Source: JAPLJQ01 sp037143735 | Lineage (GTDB): Bacteria > Desulfobacterota > Syntrophia > Syntrophales > UBA2185 | Direction of reading: 5' to 3' | Assembly (NCBI GenBank): GCA_037143735.1 | Contig: JBAWYD010000010.1 | Span: 1 to 33,325, forward strand | DNA length: 33,325 bases | Translations under genes and position numbers: made by a program | Shown: in pieces, positions 15,906-24,233 of the stretch | Layout of the letters: every line of letters starts with the position of its first letter | Position numbering within the stretch: the stretch's first letter is position 1 | The notes under the pieces: model-generated | What the model was told of the DNA's origin: nothing | The model's input: the letters and a program-made list of their open reading frames with translations, nothing else | The model's database searches: none

Positions 15906-18546
15906 AAAACTCGACCTGCGTGACATCGCTTTGATCTTTATCCTCCTTCTTTGGATATTCCCTCAGAACGTCCCTGCCCAGGACGTCAAGAAAATTCTCC
16001 TCCTCCCATTCGATACCTACAGTAAAACCAGCGCCGTTACCCTCCAGGAATCCATCTACAGGGAGCTTTCTTCTGAATTGACAAAATCAAAACACATTCA
16101 GCTTTTAGACCGCAGTCTATTTTCGAATAAGATAGAAGGCAGACGGGTCGATGAAAAACTTGCGATAAGCATAGGAAAAGATACGGGGGCCGACTATGTG
16201 ATCATGGGCAGTCTGTCCGAGATCGGAGAACAGATCAGTGTGGACGTCAAGGTTGTCGATACCAGGGCAGGAAAAACGCTACCCGGCATATTCTCCTATG
16301 GTAAAGGCGCTGAAAGTCTCGGCCTCATCTCATCACAGATAAAAAAAGATCTGCTCATAAAGCTTTCCCTGGAGCAGAAGATCGTCCGCATTGACTTTAA
16401 GGGTAACCGCAAGATAGAGAGCATTGCCATAAGTCAGGTTCTGAAAAGCACGAAGGGAAGCATCTTTTCCGAAGGAGATATCGCCGCCGATGTCAAGGCC
16501 GTCTATAAAATGGGTTATTTTGATGACGTGGCTGTAGACGCCACCGTTACCCCTGAGGGTAAGGTCATTACCTTCACATTGAAAGAAAAAGCCCTCATCT
16601 CGGAAATTGTCATCAAGGGATATAAAACGATCGACAGGGGAGATATTGAAGGTGCATTGGGCTTCAAAGTCCGTCAGAGCCTTAATCCTGAAAAAATCGC
16701 CTCCAGCGTGGAGAAAATCAAGGCGCTTTACGACAACAAGGGATACTATAACGCCGAAATCAAATACGAAATCCTTAAAGAGGGAGATAAGGACGTACGG
16801 GTCATTTACAACATCACCGAAAACGACAGGCTCTATATCAAAACGATCTCTTTCAAAGGGAATAACGCATTCACCAATAAAGAACTGAAAAACATGATGA
16901 GCAACGTTACGGAATGGACCATTTTCCACTTCCTGACAGACTCCGGTCTCCTGAAAAAAGAACAGCTTGCACAGGATGTCATTAAAATAAACGCCTTCTA
17001 TCTCAATAACGGCTACATTAACGCCAAGATGGGCGAGCCGGAAATTACCTACGACAGGAAGTGGATCTACGTGACCATACCGGTCGTGGAAGGCAAGCAG
17101 TTCAGGGTGGGGAAAGTGGCGATTACCGGCGACACGCTGACCGTACCCCGCTCGTCCCTTATGGAAAGGTTGAAGATCAACAAAAAGGAATTCTATGACA
17201 GAGGAGCCATCATAAAGGATATTGAGCAACTGACCCAGGCCTGCAATGATGAAGGTTACGCCTACGCAGATGTTGCACCGTTTACCGCCCCTCAGGAAAA
17301 AGATCAGACGGTGAATGTCGTCTATCAGCTCAAGAAGGGTCATCAAGTCTATTTCAGCAGGATATCCATTACGGGAAACACCAAGACACGGGATAAGGTC
17401 ATCAGGCGACATCTTGCCATTGTTGAAGGAGATCTGTATAACAGCAGCAACCTGAAAAAAAGCTACATGGAACTCAACCGCCTCCGATACTTCGAAGAGA
17501 TCAACTTTCAGACGGAAAAGGGAGCTGATGAAACCCTGACGGACGTCAATATCCAGGTAAAGGAGAAACCGACGGGCGTTTTCAGCATCGGGGCGGGATA
17601 CAGCGCTCAGGAAAATGCAATGCTTACGGCATCCATTTCCCAGCAAAACCTCTTCGGGCGGGGACAGACTCTCGCGTTAAAAGCCTCTTTAGGGTCAAAA
17701 ACAACCATGTATGAGCTTTCTTTTGTCGAACCGTGGCTTTTTGACATCCCTTTATGGAGCAAATTCGACATATATAACTTCAAGAAAGCATACGACACCT
17801 ATGATCTGGATTCGCAGGGTTTCGGGATGACATACGGATATCCCGTATGGGAATTGGTAACAGGCTACATCGGATACAGGATGAATACGAATAATATCAC
17901 TAATATCCAGTCCAATGCATCGAAATACGTGTTGGATCAGAAAGGTACACTGACGCAGAGCACTTTAAGCCCTTCTTTGCTCAGGGATACGACGGATGAT
18001 TATGTCTTTCCAACGAAAGGTTCAAAAAACAGCGCCTCCATCGATTATGCGGGTGGAATCCTGCAGGGAGATGCAAACTATACAAGATACGGCGTCAGTT
18101 CAACCTGGTTTTTCCCCCTTCCCCTTGATACGGTTTTCGGCATTCGCGGACGCGCAGGCTATCTTGAAGAACGTGGAGGAAAAAAGATGCCCGTCTATGA
18201 GCGCTTCTACCTCGGAGGGATCAGCTCCCTGAGAGGTCTTAAAAACGTAGGGCCAGTCGATCCTGCAACGGGTGACGTCATCGGCGGATTAACGATGATG
18301 AATTTCAACGCGGACTTTGTCTTCACGCTGATCAAAAATGCAGGCATGAAGGGGGTTTTGTTTTATGATACCGGCAATGCATGGGAAAGCGGCTATCATT
18401 TCGACGATATGCGACAAACGGCAGGGTTCGGTATTCGATGGTACTCACCCATCGGGCCCCTTAGGCTCGAATGGGGCTATGTTCTCGATCGTAAGCAAAA
18501 CGAACCTGAGAGCCGGTGGGAGTTCACGATCGGCATGTTCATGTAG
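15880..18546 (+). CDS. bamA: Outer-membrane protein assembly factor BamA with extra N-terminal domain
   Basis: BamA folds beta-barrel proteins into the outer membrane. After a signal peptide (hydrophobic core about residues 15-28, cut near VPAQ), residues about 36-160 form an additional domain (KKILLLPFDTYSK, RELSSELTKSKHIQLLDRS, GADYVIMGSLSEIGEQISV). It looks like the TolB-N/FlgO/CsgG-type alpha-beta fold. Five POTRA repeats then follow, near 168-237, 238-318, 319-405, 406-487 and 488-566. The barrel is about 567-888, with the lid-loop RGL motif in SSLRGLKNVGP. At 888 residues it is longer than usual for BamA (about 800). The start could also be GTG 15898, which leaves a cleaner signal peptide and has GGGAAG upstream. 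Confidence 0.93.
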   Translation: MGRFTAVIRKLDLRDIALIFILLLWIFPQNVPAQDVKKILLLPFDTYSKTSAVTLQESIYRELSSELTKSKHIQLLDRSLFSNKIEGRRVDEKLAISIGKDTGADYVIMGSLSEIGEQISVDVKVVDTRAGKTLPGIFSYGKGAESLGLISSQIKKDLLIKLSLEQKIVRIDFKGNRKIESIAISQVLKSTKGSIFSEGDIAADVKAVYKMGYFDDVAVDATVTPEGKVITFTLKEKALISEIVIKGYKTIDRGDIEGALGFKVRQSLNPEKIASSVEKIKALYDNKGYYNAEIKYEILKEGDKDVRVIYNITENDRLYIKTISFKGNNAFTNKELKNMMSNVTEWTIFHFLTDSGLLKKEQLAQDVIKINAFYLNNGYINAKMGEPEITYDRKWIYVTIPVVEGKQFRVGKVAITGDTLTVPRSSLMERLKINKKEFYDRGAIIKDIEQLTQACNDEGYAYADVAPFTAPQEKDQTVNVVYQLKKGHQVYFSRISITGNTKTRDKVIRRHLAIVEGDLYNSSNLKKSYMELNRLRYFEEINFQTEKGADETLTDVNIQVKEKPTGVFSIGAGYSAQENAMLTASISQQNLFGRGQTLALKASLGSKTTMYELSFVEPWLFDIPLWSKFDIYNFKKAYDTYDLDSQGFGMTYGYPVWELVTGYIGYRMNTNNITNIQSNASKYVLDQKGTLTQSTLSPSLLRDTTDDYVFPTKGSKNSASIDYAGGILQGDANYTRYGVSSTWFFPLPLDTVFGIRGRAGYLEERGGKKMPVYERFYLGGISSLRGLKNVGPVDPATGDVIGGLTMMNFNADFVFTLIKNAGMKGVLFYDTGNAWESGYHFDDMRQTAGFGIRWYSPIGPLRLEWGYVLDRKQNEPESRWEFTIGMFM

Positions 18547-18585
18547 CAAGAGGTTTAAACTAAATTAACAAGGGGGATACGCGTT

Positions 18586-19113
18586 ATGAAAAAATATGGC
18601 CTGCTTATTTCCGGTCTTTTTGTGATTCTGGCAATTCTTCTGTCCGGTTCACAGGTTGTCGCCGCGGAGAAGACGGGATTCGTTGACGTTCGGGAGGTCA
18701 TGATGAAATCGGATGCAGGGAAAAAAGCATCCGATGATTTCAAAAAACTCTATGAAAAGGATCGCACTAAAATCCAGGAAAAAGAGGCAGAGTTAAAAAA
18801 ACTCAAAGATGCGCTTGAAAAACAAAGAGCGATTTTAACTGAAGCTGCCATGAAGGACAAAGAGACGGCCTATCAGAAAATATTCAGGGATTACCAGTTA
18901 CTGCTCAAGGATTCCAACGAAGAGCTTCAGGCAAGAGAACAGGAGATTTCAAAAAAGCTGATTCCGGAAATCCTGAAAATGGTCCACGCCATCGGAGAAC
19001 GGGACAAATACACACTGATCATTGAAGTCGGGACTGTCCTTTACTACGCGAAGGGAAATGATCTGACGGCGCGGGTAACCGAAGAATTGAATAAAACGTA
19101 TAAACAAAAATAA
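18586..19113 (+). CDS. skp: Periplasmic chaperone Skp/OmpH family
   Basis: Skp holds unfolded outer-membrane proteins in the periplasm and hands them to BamA, encoded just upstream. The 175-residue product has a signal peptide (MKKYGLLISG ... SQVVAAEK), a small strand region (TGFVDVREVM), a long charged coiled-coil arm (about residues 45-120, KDRTKIQEKEAELKKLKDAL) and a C-terminal return strand (YTLIIEVGTVLYYAKG). This is the usual jellyfish-shaped layout. A strong AGGGGGA site precedes the ATG. Confidence 0.9.
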   Translation: MKKYGLLISGLFVILAILLSGSQVVAAEKTGFVDVREVMMKSDAGKKASDDFKKLYEKDRTKIQEKEAELKKLKDALEKQRAILTEAAMKDKETAYQKIFRDYQLLLKDSNEELQAREQEISKKLIPEILKMVHAIGERDKYTLIIEVGTVLYYAKGNDLTARVTEELNKTYKQK

Positions 19114-19167
19114 TAGTCCCGACATCCATAAATCAAACGTTATAAATGAGAATGAGGAGCATCACCG

Positions 19168-20202
19168 TTGAAGAAAACACTACATGAGATCGCGGCATTT
19201 CTGAACGGTCGTGTTTCCGGAGACGGTCATGTCATCATTGAACATATCAGGGGAATCGATGAAGCCGGCGAAGGAGATCTGACCTTTATCTCAAATGCAA
19301 AATATCTGAAAAAGATAAAGACAACCCGTGCCTCAGCTATCCTCGTTCCTCCGGAAACGGAAAAAACGGATAAAAACCTTGTCATTGTCAGAGATCCCTA
19401 TGTCGCCTTTGGCAGGATGCTGGGTCTTTACTATCCCGAAGAACACGATCTCCCTGGAATTTCCGGCAATGCCTTTATTGAAGAGGGGACGTCCATCTCT
19501 GAAGAGGCCACCGTTTATCCGGGTGTCTATGTCGGTCGGGGCGCCAGAATCGAACGGAGAGTCACCCTTTATTCGGGGGTCTACATCGGTCGTCACGTTG
19601 TCATCGATGAAGATTCCATTCTCTATCCCAACGTTTCCGTCTACAGGAAATGCCGTATCGGGAAGAGGGTCATCCTTCACGCCGGCGTTGTTGTCGGAAG
19701 TGACGGATTTGGTTTTGCCGGGCCGGGCAGGGAAAATGTAAAGATCCCCCAGGTGGGCATTGTTCAGATAGACGATGACGTCGAAATAGGCGCCAACACC
19801 ACCATCGACCGGGGCACCATTGATAAAACCTGGATACAGAGGGGTGCAAAAATCGACAACCTGGTGCAGATTGCCCATAACGTAGTAGTCGGTGAAGATT
19901 CGGTAATTGTGGCCCAGGTCGGCATCTCGGGAAGCACGAAACTGGGCAAGGGCGTTATTCTCGGGGGACAGGCTGGTCTGGTCGGCCACATCAACATCGG
20001 AGACCATGTCATGGTAGGCGCCCAGTCAGGCGTGCACGAAGATCTATCTCCGAACCAGGTTGTATCGGGATCGCCCCACATGCCTCATCAGAGGTGGCTT
20101 CGCGTCCAGGCCTGTGTTTCCCAACTGCCGGAACTGCGAAAAGATATGGCCCTGCTTTTGAAGCGAATTGAAGAACTGGAAAGAGAAACTCTAAACGATT
20201 AA
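19168..20202 (+). CDS. lpxD: UDP-3-O-acylglucosamine N-acyltransferase LpxD
   Basis: LpxD adds the second acyl chain, on the 2-amino group, in lipid A synthesis. It begins with TTG at 19168, supported by GAGGAG about 8 bases upstream and by the family N-terminus (KKTLHEIAAFLNGRVSGDGH). A uridine-binding domain (about 1-100) leads into the left-handed beta-helix of hexapeptide repeats (about 105-300). The catalytic His is in LVQIAHNVVVG. At 344 residues the length is right. In this organism the acceptor may be the 2,3-diamino sugar derivative, because of the gnnA/gnnB-like genes downstream. lpxA follows after only 9 bases, without fabZ between. Confidence 0.95.
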   Translation: MKKTLHEIAAFLNGRVSGDGHVIIEHIRGIDEAGEGDLTFISNAKYLKKIKTTRASAILVPPETEKTDKNLVIVRDPYVAFGRMLGLYYPEEHDLPGISGNAFIEEGTSISEEATVYPGVYVGRGARIERRVTLYSGVYIGRHVVIDEDSILYPNVSVYRKCRIGKRVILHAGVVVGSDGFGFAGPGRENVKIPQVGIVQIDDDVEIGANTTIDRGTIDKTWIQRGAKIDNLVQIAHNVVVGEDSVIVAQVGISGSTKLGKGVILGGQAGLVGHINIGDHVMVGAQSGVHEDLSPNQVVSGSPHMPHQRWLRVQACVSQLPELRKDMALLLKRIEELERETLND

Positions 20203-20211
20203 GGATTTACC

Positions 20212-20985
20212 ATGAACATTCACCCGACGGCAATTGTATCCCGGGAAGCTCACCTGGAAGAGGGAGTAAAAATCGGCCCCTATTCCATCATAGACGCCGA
20301 TGTGCATATCGGCAGAAACACGATCATCGAGCCTCATGTTATCATAAGAGCCCACACGGATATCGGGGAGGAATGCCGTATTTTTCAGTTCTGTTCCATC
20401 GGCGAAGTTCCCCAGGATCTCAAATACAAGGGTGAGGAGACGCGCGTCATTATCGGTCATCATAACACGATAAGGGAGTACGTCACCATTCATCAGGCGA
20501 CCTCTTCCGATATCGGAGTCACCGTCATCGGAGATCATAACCTCCTGATGGCGTACAGCCATGTGGCTCACAATTGTAAGCTGGGAAATCACATTGTCAT
20601 GGCCAATGCGGCCAACCTTGCCGGTCACGTTCACGTGGAGGATTTCGCTATTATCGGCGGCCTTACGGGCATTCATCAGTTCACCAGAATCGGCGCTCAC
20701 TGTATTATTGGCGGCGCCTCGGCGGTATCCAAGGATATCCCTCCTTTTGTCATGGCCTCCGGAAATTTTGCCAAACTTTACGGTCTCAACATGATCGGCC
20801 TGAAACGCAGAGGCTTTAAGGAAGAAACCATCAGTGCCCTGAAGGAAGCTTACAAAATCATATTCCGTTCATCTCTCCTTCTTTCCGTTGCTGTTGAAAA
20901 AGTAAAACAAGCGTTGAATGATTTTCCCGAAGTCAGACAGTTCATTGAGTTTATTGAACATTCGGAGAGGGGAATCTGCAGATAA
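20212..20985 (+). CDS. lpxA: UDP-GlcNAc (or UDP-GlcNAc3N) acyltransferase LpxA
   Basis: LpxA makes the first committed transfer of a hydroxyacyl chain from acyl carrier protein to position 3 of the nucleotide sugar. The 257-residue protein has hexapeptide repeats (IHPTAIVSREAHLEEGVKIG onward), the catalytic His in SHVAHNCKLGNH, and the C-terminal helical part (GLKRRGFKEETI). The conserved GG in CIIGGASAV sits where E. coli has the acyl-chain ruler glycine, which would fit long chains; this is a weak inference. An AAGGA site precedes the ATG. Its stop overlaps the next start by one base (TAATG), tying it to the gnnA-like gene and suggesting an amino acceptor. Confidence 0.93.
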   Translation: MNIHPTAIVSREAHLEEGVKIGPYSIIDADVHIGRNTIIEPHVIIRAHTDIGEECRIFQFCSIGEVPQDLKYKGEETRVIIGHHNTIREYVTIHQATSSDIGVTVIGDHNLLMAYSHVAHNCKLGNHIVMANAANLAGHVHVEDFAIIGGLTGIHQFTRIGAHCIIGGASAVSKDIPPFVMASGNFAKLYGLNMIGLKRRGFKEETISALKEAYKIIFRSSLLLSVAVEKVKQALNDFPEVRQFIEFIEHSERGICR

Positions 20986-21923
20986 TGATTAATGTCGGTG
21001 TGGTGGGCGTCGGGCATCTCGGTAATTACCACCTGCAGAAATACCGGAAATTACCGAACAGCAACATCGTCGGGGTGGTGGACATCACAGAGGAACGTGC
21101 GCGCAAAGCGGCCGAAACTTACGGATGCAAGACCTTTCCCGATCACCGTGATCTCATCGGGGCAGTCGATGCCGTCAGCATTGCCGTCCCTACCCTGTCT
21201 CACCACAGGATTGCGAAAGACTTCCTCGAAGCGGGCGTTGACGTCCTGCTGGAGAAGCCGATCGCAACGACCCTCAAAGAGGCCGATGACCTCGTCGGGA
21301 TTGCAGAGTCAAAAGGATTGATTCTTCAGATCGGGTTTGTGGAGCGGTTCAATCCGGCCGTTGTCGCTCTGGAAACCGTCATGGAGAAACCGCTTTTCAT
21401 CGAGGCTCACCGTCTTCATCCCTTTTTCGAGCGGGGTACGGATGTGGATGTCATCCTCGATTTAATGATCCATGACCTTGACCTCATTTTGCACTTTGTG
21501 AAATCCGCTGTAAAAAGCGTGGAAGCGGTTGGTGTGTCAGTCCTGTCGGACAAGGCAGACATTGCCAACGCCCGGTTGACATTCCAGTCCGGCTGTGTGG
21601 CGAATGTCACCGCCAGCCGCATAACGGGCAAAACGATGCAGAAGATCCGGTTCTTCGGAACGGAAGGATATCACGCCGTCGATTATGCAAAACGGGATTT
21701 GGTCTCTTTAAGCAAAAGGAGTGGTACGGGAGGGCAAATTGAAATTGTGAAAAATCCGATAGAAGTCGGGGATCATGATCCACTGGAGGAGGAAATCCGC
21801 TCATTTCTCGAGTCTGTTACAAAGAGGACCCCTCCTGCCGTTTCCGGCAGGGATGGCCGGGATGTCCTGGAATTAGCCCTTCTCATAACCGAAAAGATAA
21901 AAGCGCAGGAGATCCCTTTATGA
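20985..21923 (+). CDS. gnnA: Gfo/Idh/MocA oxidoreductase, likely GnnA (UDP-GlcNAc 3-dehydrogenase)
   Basis: The N-terminal Rossmann motif is GVVGVGHLGNYH (residues 5-16), the catalytic-domain Lys is in EKP (90-92), and the second domain carries DLMIHDLD (159-166). These are all hallmarks of the Gfo/Idh family. GnnA oxidises the 3-hydroxyl of UDP-GlcNAc so that GnnB can aminate it. It lies between lpxA and lpxB and overlaps a DegT aminotransferase by ATGA, as I recall for the gnnA-gnnB genes of Acidithiobacillus ferrooxidans. The family call is certain. The GnnA role is inferred from context; the alternative is a WlbA-like enzyme for another diamino sugar. Confidence 0.8.
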   Translation: MINVGVVGVGHLGNYHLQKYRKLPNSNIVGVVDITEERARKAAETYGCKTFPDHRDLIGAVDAVSIAVPTLSHHRIAKDFLEAGVDVLLEKPIATTLKEADDLVGIAESKGLILQIGFVERFNPAVVALETVMEKPLFIEAHRLHPFFERGTDVDVILDLMIHDLDLILHFVKSAVKSVEAVGVSVLSDKADIANARLTFQSGCVANVTASRITGKTMQKIRFFGTEGYHAVDYAKRDLVSLSKRSGTGGQIEIVKNPIEVGDHDPLEEEIRSFLESVTKRTPPAVSGRDGRDVLELALLITEKIKAQEIPL

Positions 21924-23014
21924 TTCCCATGGTCGATCTGCAGCGGCAGTATAAAATCCTCAAGCCGGACATAGACGCCGCCGTACAGAACGTATTGGAT
22001 AGCGCTCAGTTTATTCTGGGGCCAAACGTTACGGAACTGGAAAATGAAATTGCCGCATATCATAATGTTTCACACGCCACCGGCGTAGCCAGCGGAACAG
22101 ACGCCCTTCTCCTCGCGCTGCGGGCCTGCGGTGTAGGTCCCGGCGACGAAATCATCACCACGCCTTTCACCTTCATTGCCACGGCGGATGTCATCTCCTT
22201 GCTGCAGGCAAAGCCTGTCTTCGTGGATATTTTACCGGACACGTTCAATATTGATCCGGGAAAGATTGAAGAAAGGATTACGGAAAAAACAAAGGCCATT
22301 ATCCCCGTCCATCTCTTTGGTCACCCGGCGGACATGGATCCGATCATAAACCTTGCCCGGAAATACCATCTCAGGGTTATAGAAGATTGCGCCCAGGCTT
22401 TCGGCGCAACGTACCACGGCAGGAAGGTCGGCGCCATGGGAGATTGCGGTTGTTTCAGCTTCTTCCCGAGCAAAAACCTCGCCGGATACGGTGACGGGGG
22501 CATGATCATTACCCGTGATGAAGCGCTGGCGGCAAACCTGAAGCTTCTTCGGAATCACGGCAGCGCCATAAAATACCATCATAAATCTTTAGGATATAAC
22601 AGCCGTCTTGATGAAATCCAGGCCGCCATCGTTCGTGTCAAAATGAAGCGAATCGACGCATTCAATCAAAAGCGCCGGGAGAATGCAACCATCTACGGGA
22701 TGTTTATCAGAAGGGACGACACGATCCTTCCTGCAGAAATTCCCGGATGTACCCATGTTTATCACCAGTATACCCTTCGCTCAAAACACAGAGACCGGAT
22801 GATTGACGTGCTCAAAAAAAACAACATCTCCTCCGCCGTTTATTATCCCGTGCCTCTCCATAAGCAGGAGGTATTCGTTTCCCTCTACGGAGACGGCGAC
22901 GTACTGACGAACTGTGAAATGTGTGCAAAAGAAGTCCTGTCTCTTCCCATGTTCCCGGAACTGGAAAAGGAAGAAATCGAATACATCAGTGATATCATCA
23001 ACCATGCGTTCTGA
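21920..23014 (+). CDS. gnnB: DegT/DnrJ/EryC1 aminotransferase, likely GnnB
   Basis: A PLP-dependent sugar aminotransferase of 364 residues. The PLP-binding Lys is K185 in FFPSKNLAGYGDGG, with the cofactor-ring Asp in EDCAQAFGA (D156) and the start MIPMVDLQRQY typical of the family. As GnnB it would move an amino group from glutamate to the 3-keto sugar made by the preceding enzyme, giving UDP-GlcNAc3N for LpxA. It overlaps the gnnA-like stop (ATGA), and lpxB follows at once. WbpE-like enzymes for uronic acids share this fold, but its place inside the lipid A operon favours GnnB. Confidence 0.8.
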   Translation: MIPMVDLQRQYKILKPDIDAAVQNVLDSAQFILGPNVTELENEIAAYHNVSHATGVASGTDALLLALRACGVGPGDEIITTPFTFIATADVISLLQAKPVFVDILPDTFNIDPGKIEERITEKTKAIIPVHLFGHPADMDPIINLARKYHLRVIEDCAQAFGATYHGRKVGAMGDCGCFSFFPSKNLAGYGDGGMIITRDEALAANLKLLRNHGSAIKYHHKSLGYNSRLDEIQAAIVRVKMKRIDAFNQKRRENATIYGMFIRRDDTILPAEIPGCTHVYHQYTLRSKHRDRMIDVLKKNNISSAVYYPVPLHKQEVFVSLYGDGDVLTNCEMCAKEVLSLPMFPELEKEEIEYISDIINHAF

Positions 23015-23015
23015 A

Positions 23016-24185
23016 ATGTGCACCAATGAAGACAGGAAAAACATCACCTCCGGACATTCAAAACGCATCATGATTGTGGCCGGAGAAGCCTCGGGGGATC
23101 TCCACGGAGGGAACCTGGTTAAGGCTATGCACCGAATCGATCAGACCCTTCAATTTTATGGCGTCGGAGGGATGAATCTTAAGGAAGCAGGGGTTGATCT
23201 CGTCGCCGATTCAGCCGATATGGCTGTGGTCGGATTAACGGAGGTTTTTTCCAAACTGGGCGCCATCAGAAGGGTCATGGGCGCCCTGAAGGCTTCAATC
23301 AAGGCGGCCAGGCCCGATCTGCTCATCCTTATCGATTATCCGGATTTCAACCTCTCCCTCGCCAGGACGGCTAAAAAAAGGGGCGTGAAAATCTTTTATT
23401 ACATCAGTCCCCAGGTCTGGGCATGGCGAAAAGGACGGGTCGGAACCATTAAGAAAATCATCGATAAAATGGCCGTGATTCTCCCCTTTGAGGCCCGGAT
23501 CTACCATGAAGCCGGTGTCGACGCGACGTTTGTCGGCCATCCACTTCTTGATGTGGTAAGGACAAAATACACCCGGCGGGAGGCGCTCAACAGATTCGGT
23601 CTCCGGGAAGGGGCAACAACCGTGGGAATTCTCCCGGGAAGCAGGCAGTCCGAGGTGGTCAGTCTCCTGCCTGACATGCTGAAAGCGGCGGAAATCATCA
23701 CGAAAAAGCTGCCGGATGTGCAGTTTGTCCTTCCCCTCGCCGATACGCTTGATATAAAGTTCATATCACACATTACAGAGCAATATCCTGTGACTGTCAA
23801 GATCATCAGCAGTGAGATCTATGATGTCATCGGCTGCGCCGACGTTGTCATGGTCGCTTCGGGCACGGCCACCCTTGAAACGGCTCTGATGGAAACGCCG
23901 ATGGTGATTATTTACAAGGTATCCGCACTTTCCTATTACGTCGGCAAGATGTTCATCCATGTAGATCACATCGGCCTGGTCAACATCATCGCCGGGAAAA
24001 CCGTTGTCCCGGAGTTGATTCAGGGCGACGCAAACCCGGAAAAGATCGCTGCTGAAGTCATCGGCCTTCTTACGAACAGGGCCCGGATGGACCATATCAG
24101 AAGCGAGCTGTCCAAAATCAAGGAGACGCTGGGAAGCCCGGGCGCCGCCGAAAGAACTGCCCGTCTGGCATACGATATGTTATAA
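23016..24185 (+). CDS. lpxB: Lipid-A-disaccharide synthase LpxB
   Basis: LpxB joins lipid X to UDP-diacylglucosamine, forming the beta-1,6 disaccharide core of lipid A at the inner membrane face. Key segments are IMIVAGEASGDLHGGNL, YISPQVWAWRKGR, FVGHPLLDVV, GILPGSRQSEV and the sugar-nucleotide site VMVASGTATLETAL. I start at ATG 23016, one base after the previous stop, which suits re-initiation. ATG 23004 or 23070 are alternatives, and none has a strong ribosome site. Length about 389 is normal. Confidence 0.93.
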   Translation: MCTNEDRKNITSGHSKRIMIVAGEASGDLHGGNLVKAMHRIDQTLQFYGVGGMNLKEAGVDLVADSADMAVVGLTEVFSKLGAIRRVMGALKASIKAARPDLLILIDYPDFNLSLARTAKKRGVKIFYYISPQVWAWRKGRVGTIKKIIDKMAVILPFEARIYHEAGVDATFVGHPLLDVVRTKYTRREALNRFGLREGATTVGILPGSRQSEVVSLLPDMLKAAEIITKKLPDVQFVLPLADTLDIKFISHITEQYPVTVKIISSEIYDVIGCADVVMVASGTATLETALMETPMVIIYKVSALSYYVGKMFIHVDHIGLVNIIAGKTVVPELIQGDANPEKIAAEVIGLLTNRARMDHIRSELSKIKETLGSPGAAERTARLAYDML

Positions 24186-24233
24186 TAACGCGATGACAAC
24201 GTTGTTTTACACTTAATCACAGGTGTTGTTCAG

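Noticed and set aside
16333..17646. 437-codon open frame on the minus strand inside bamA
   Set aside because: It is antisense to well-conserved POTRA-coding sequence, has no recognisable motifs, and is best explained by codon bias of the true gene.
20203..20211. Hidden or degraded fabZ between lpxD and lpxA
   Set aside because: Only nine bases separate the two genes, so no remnant can be present.
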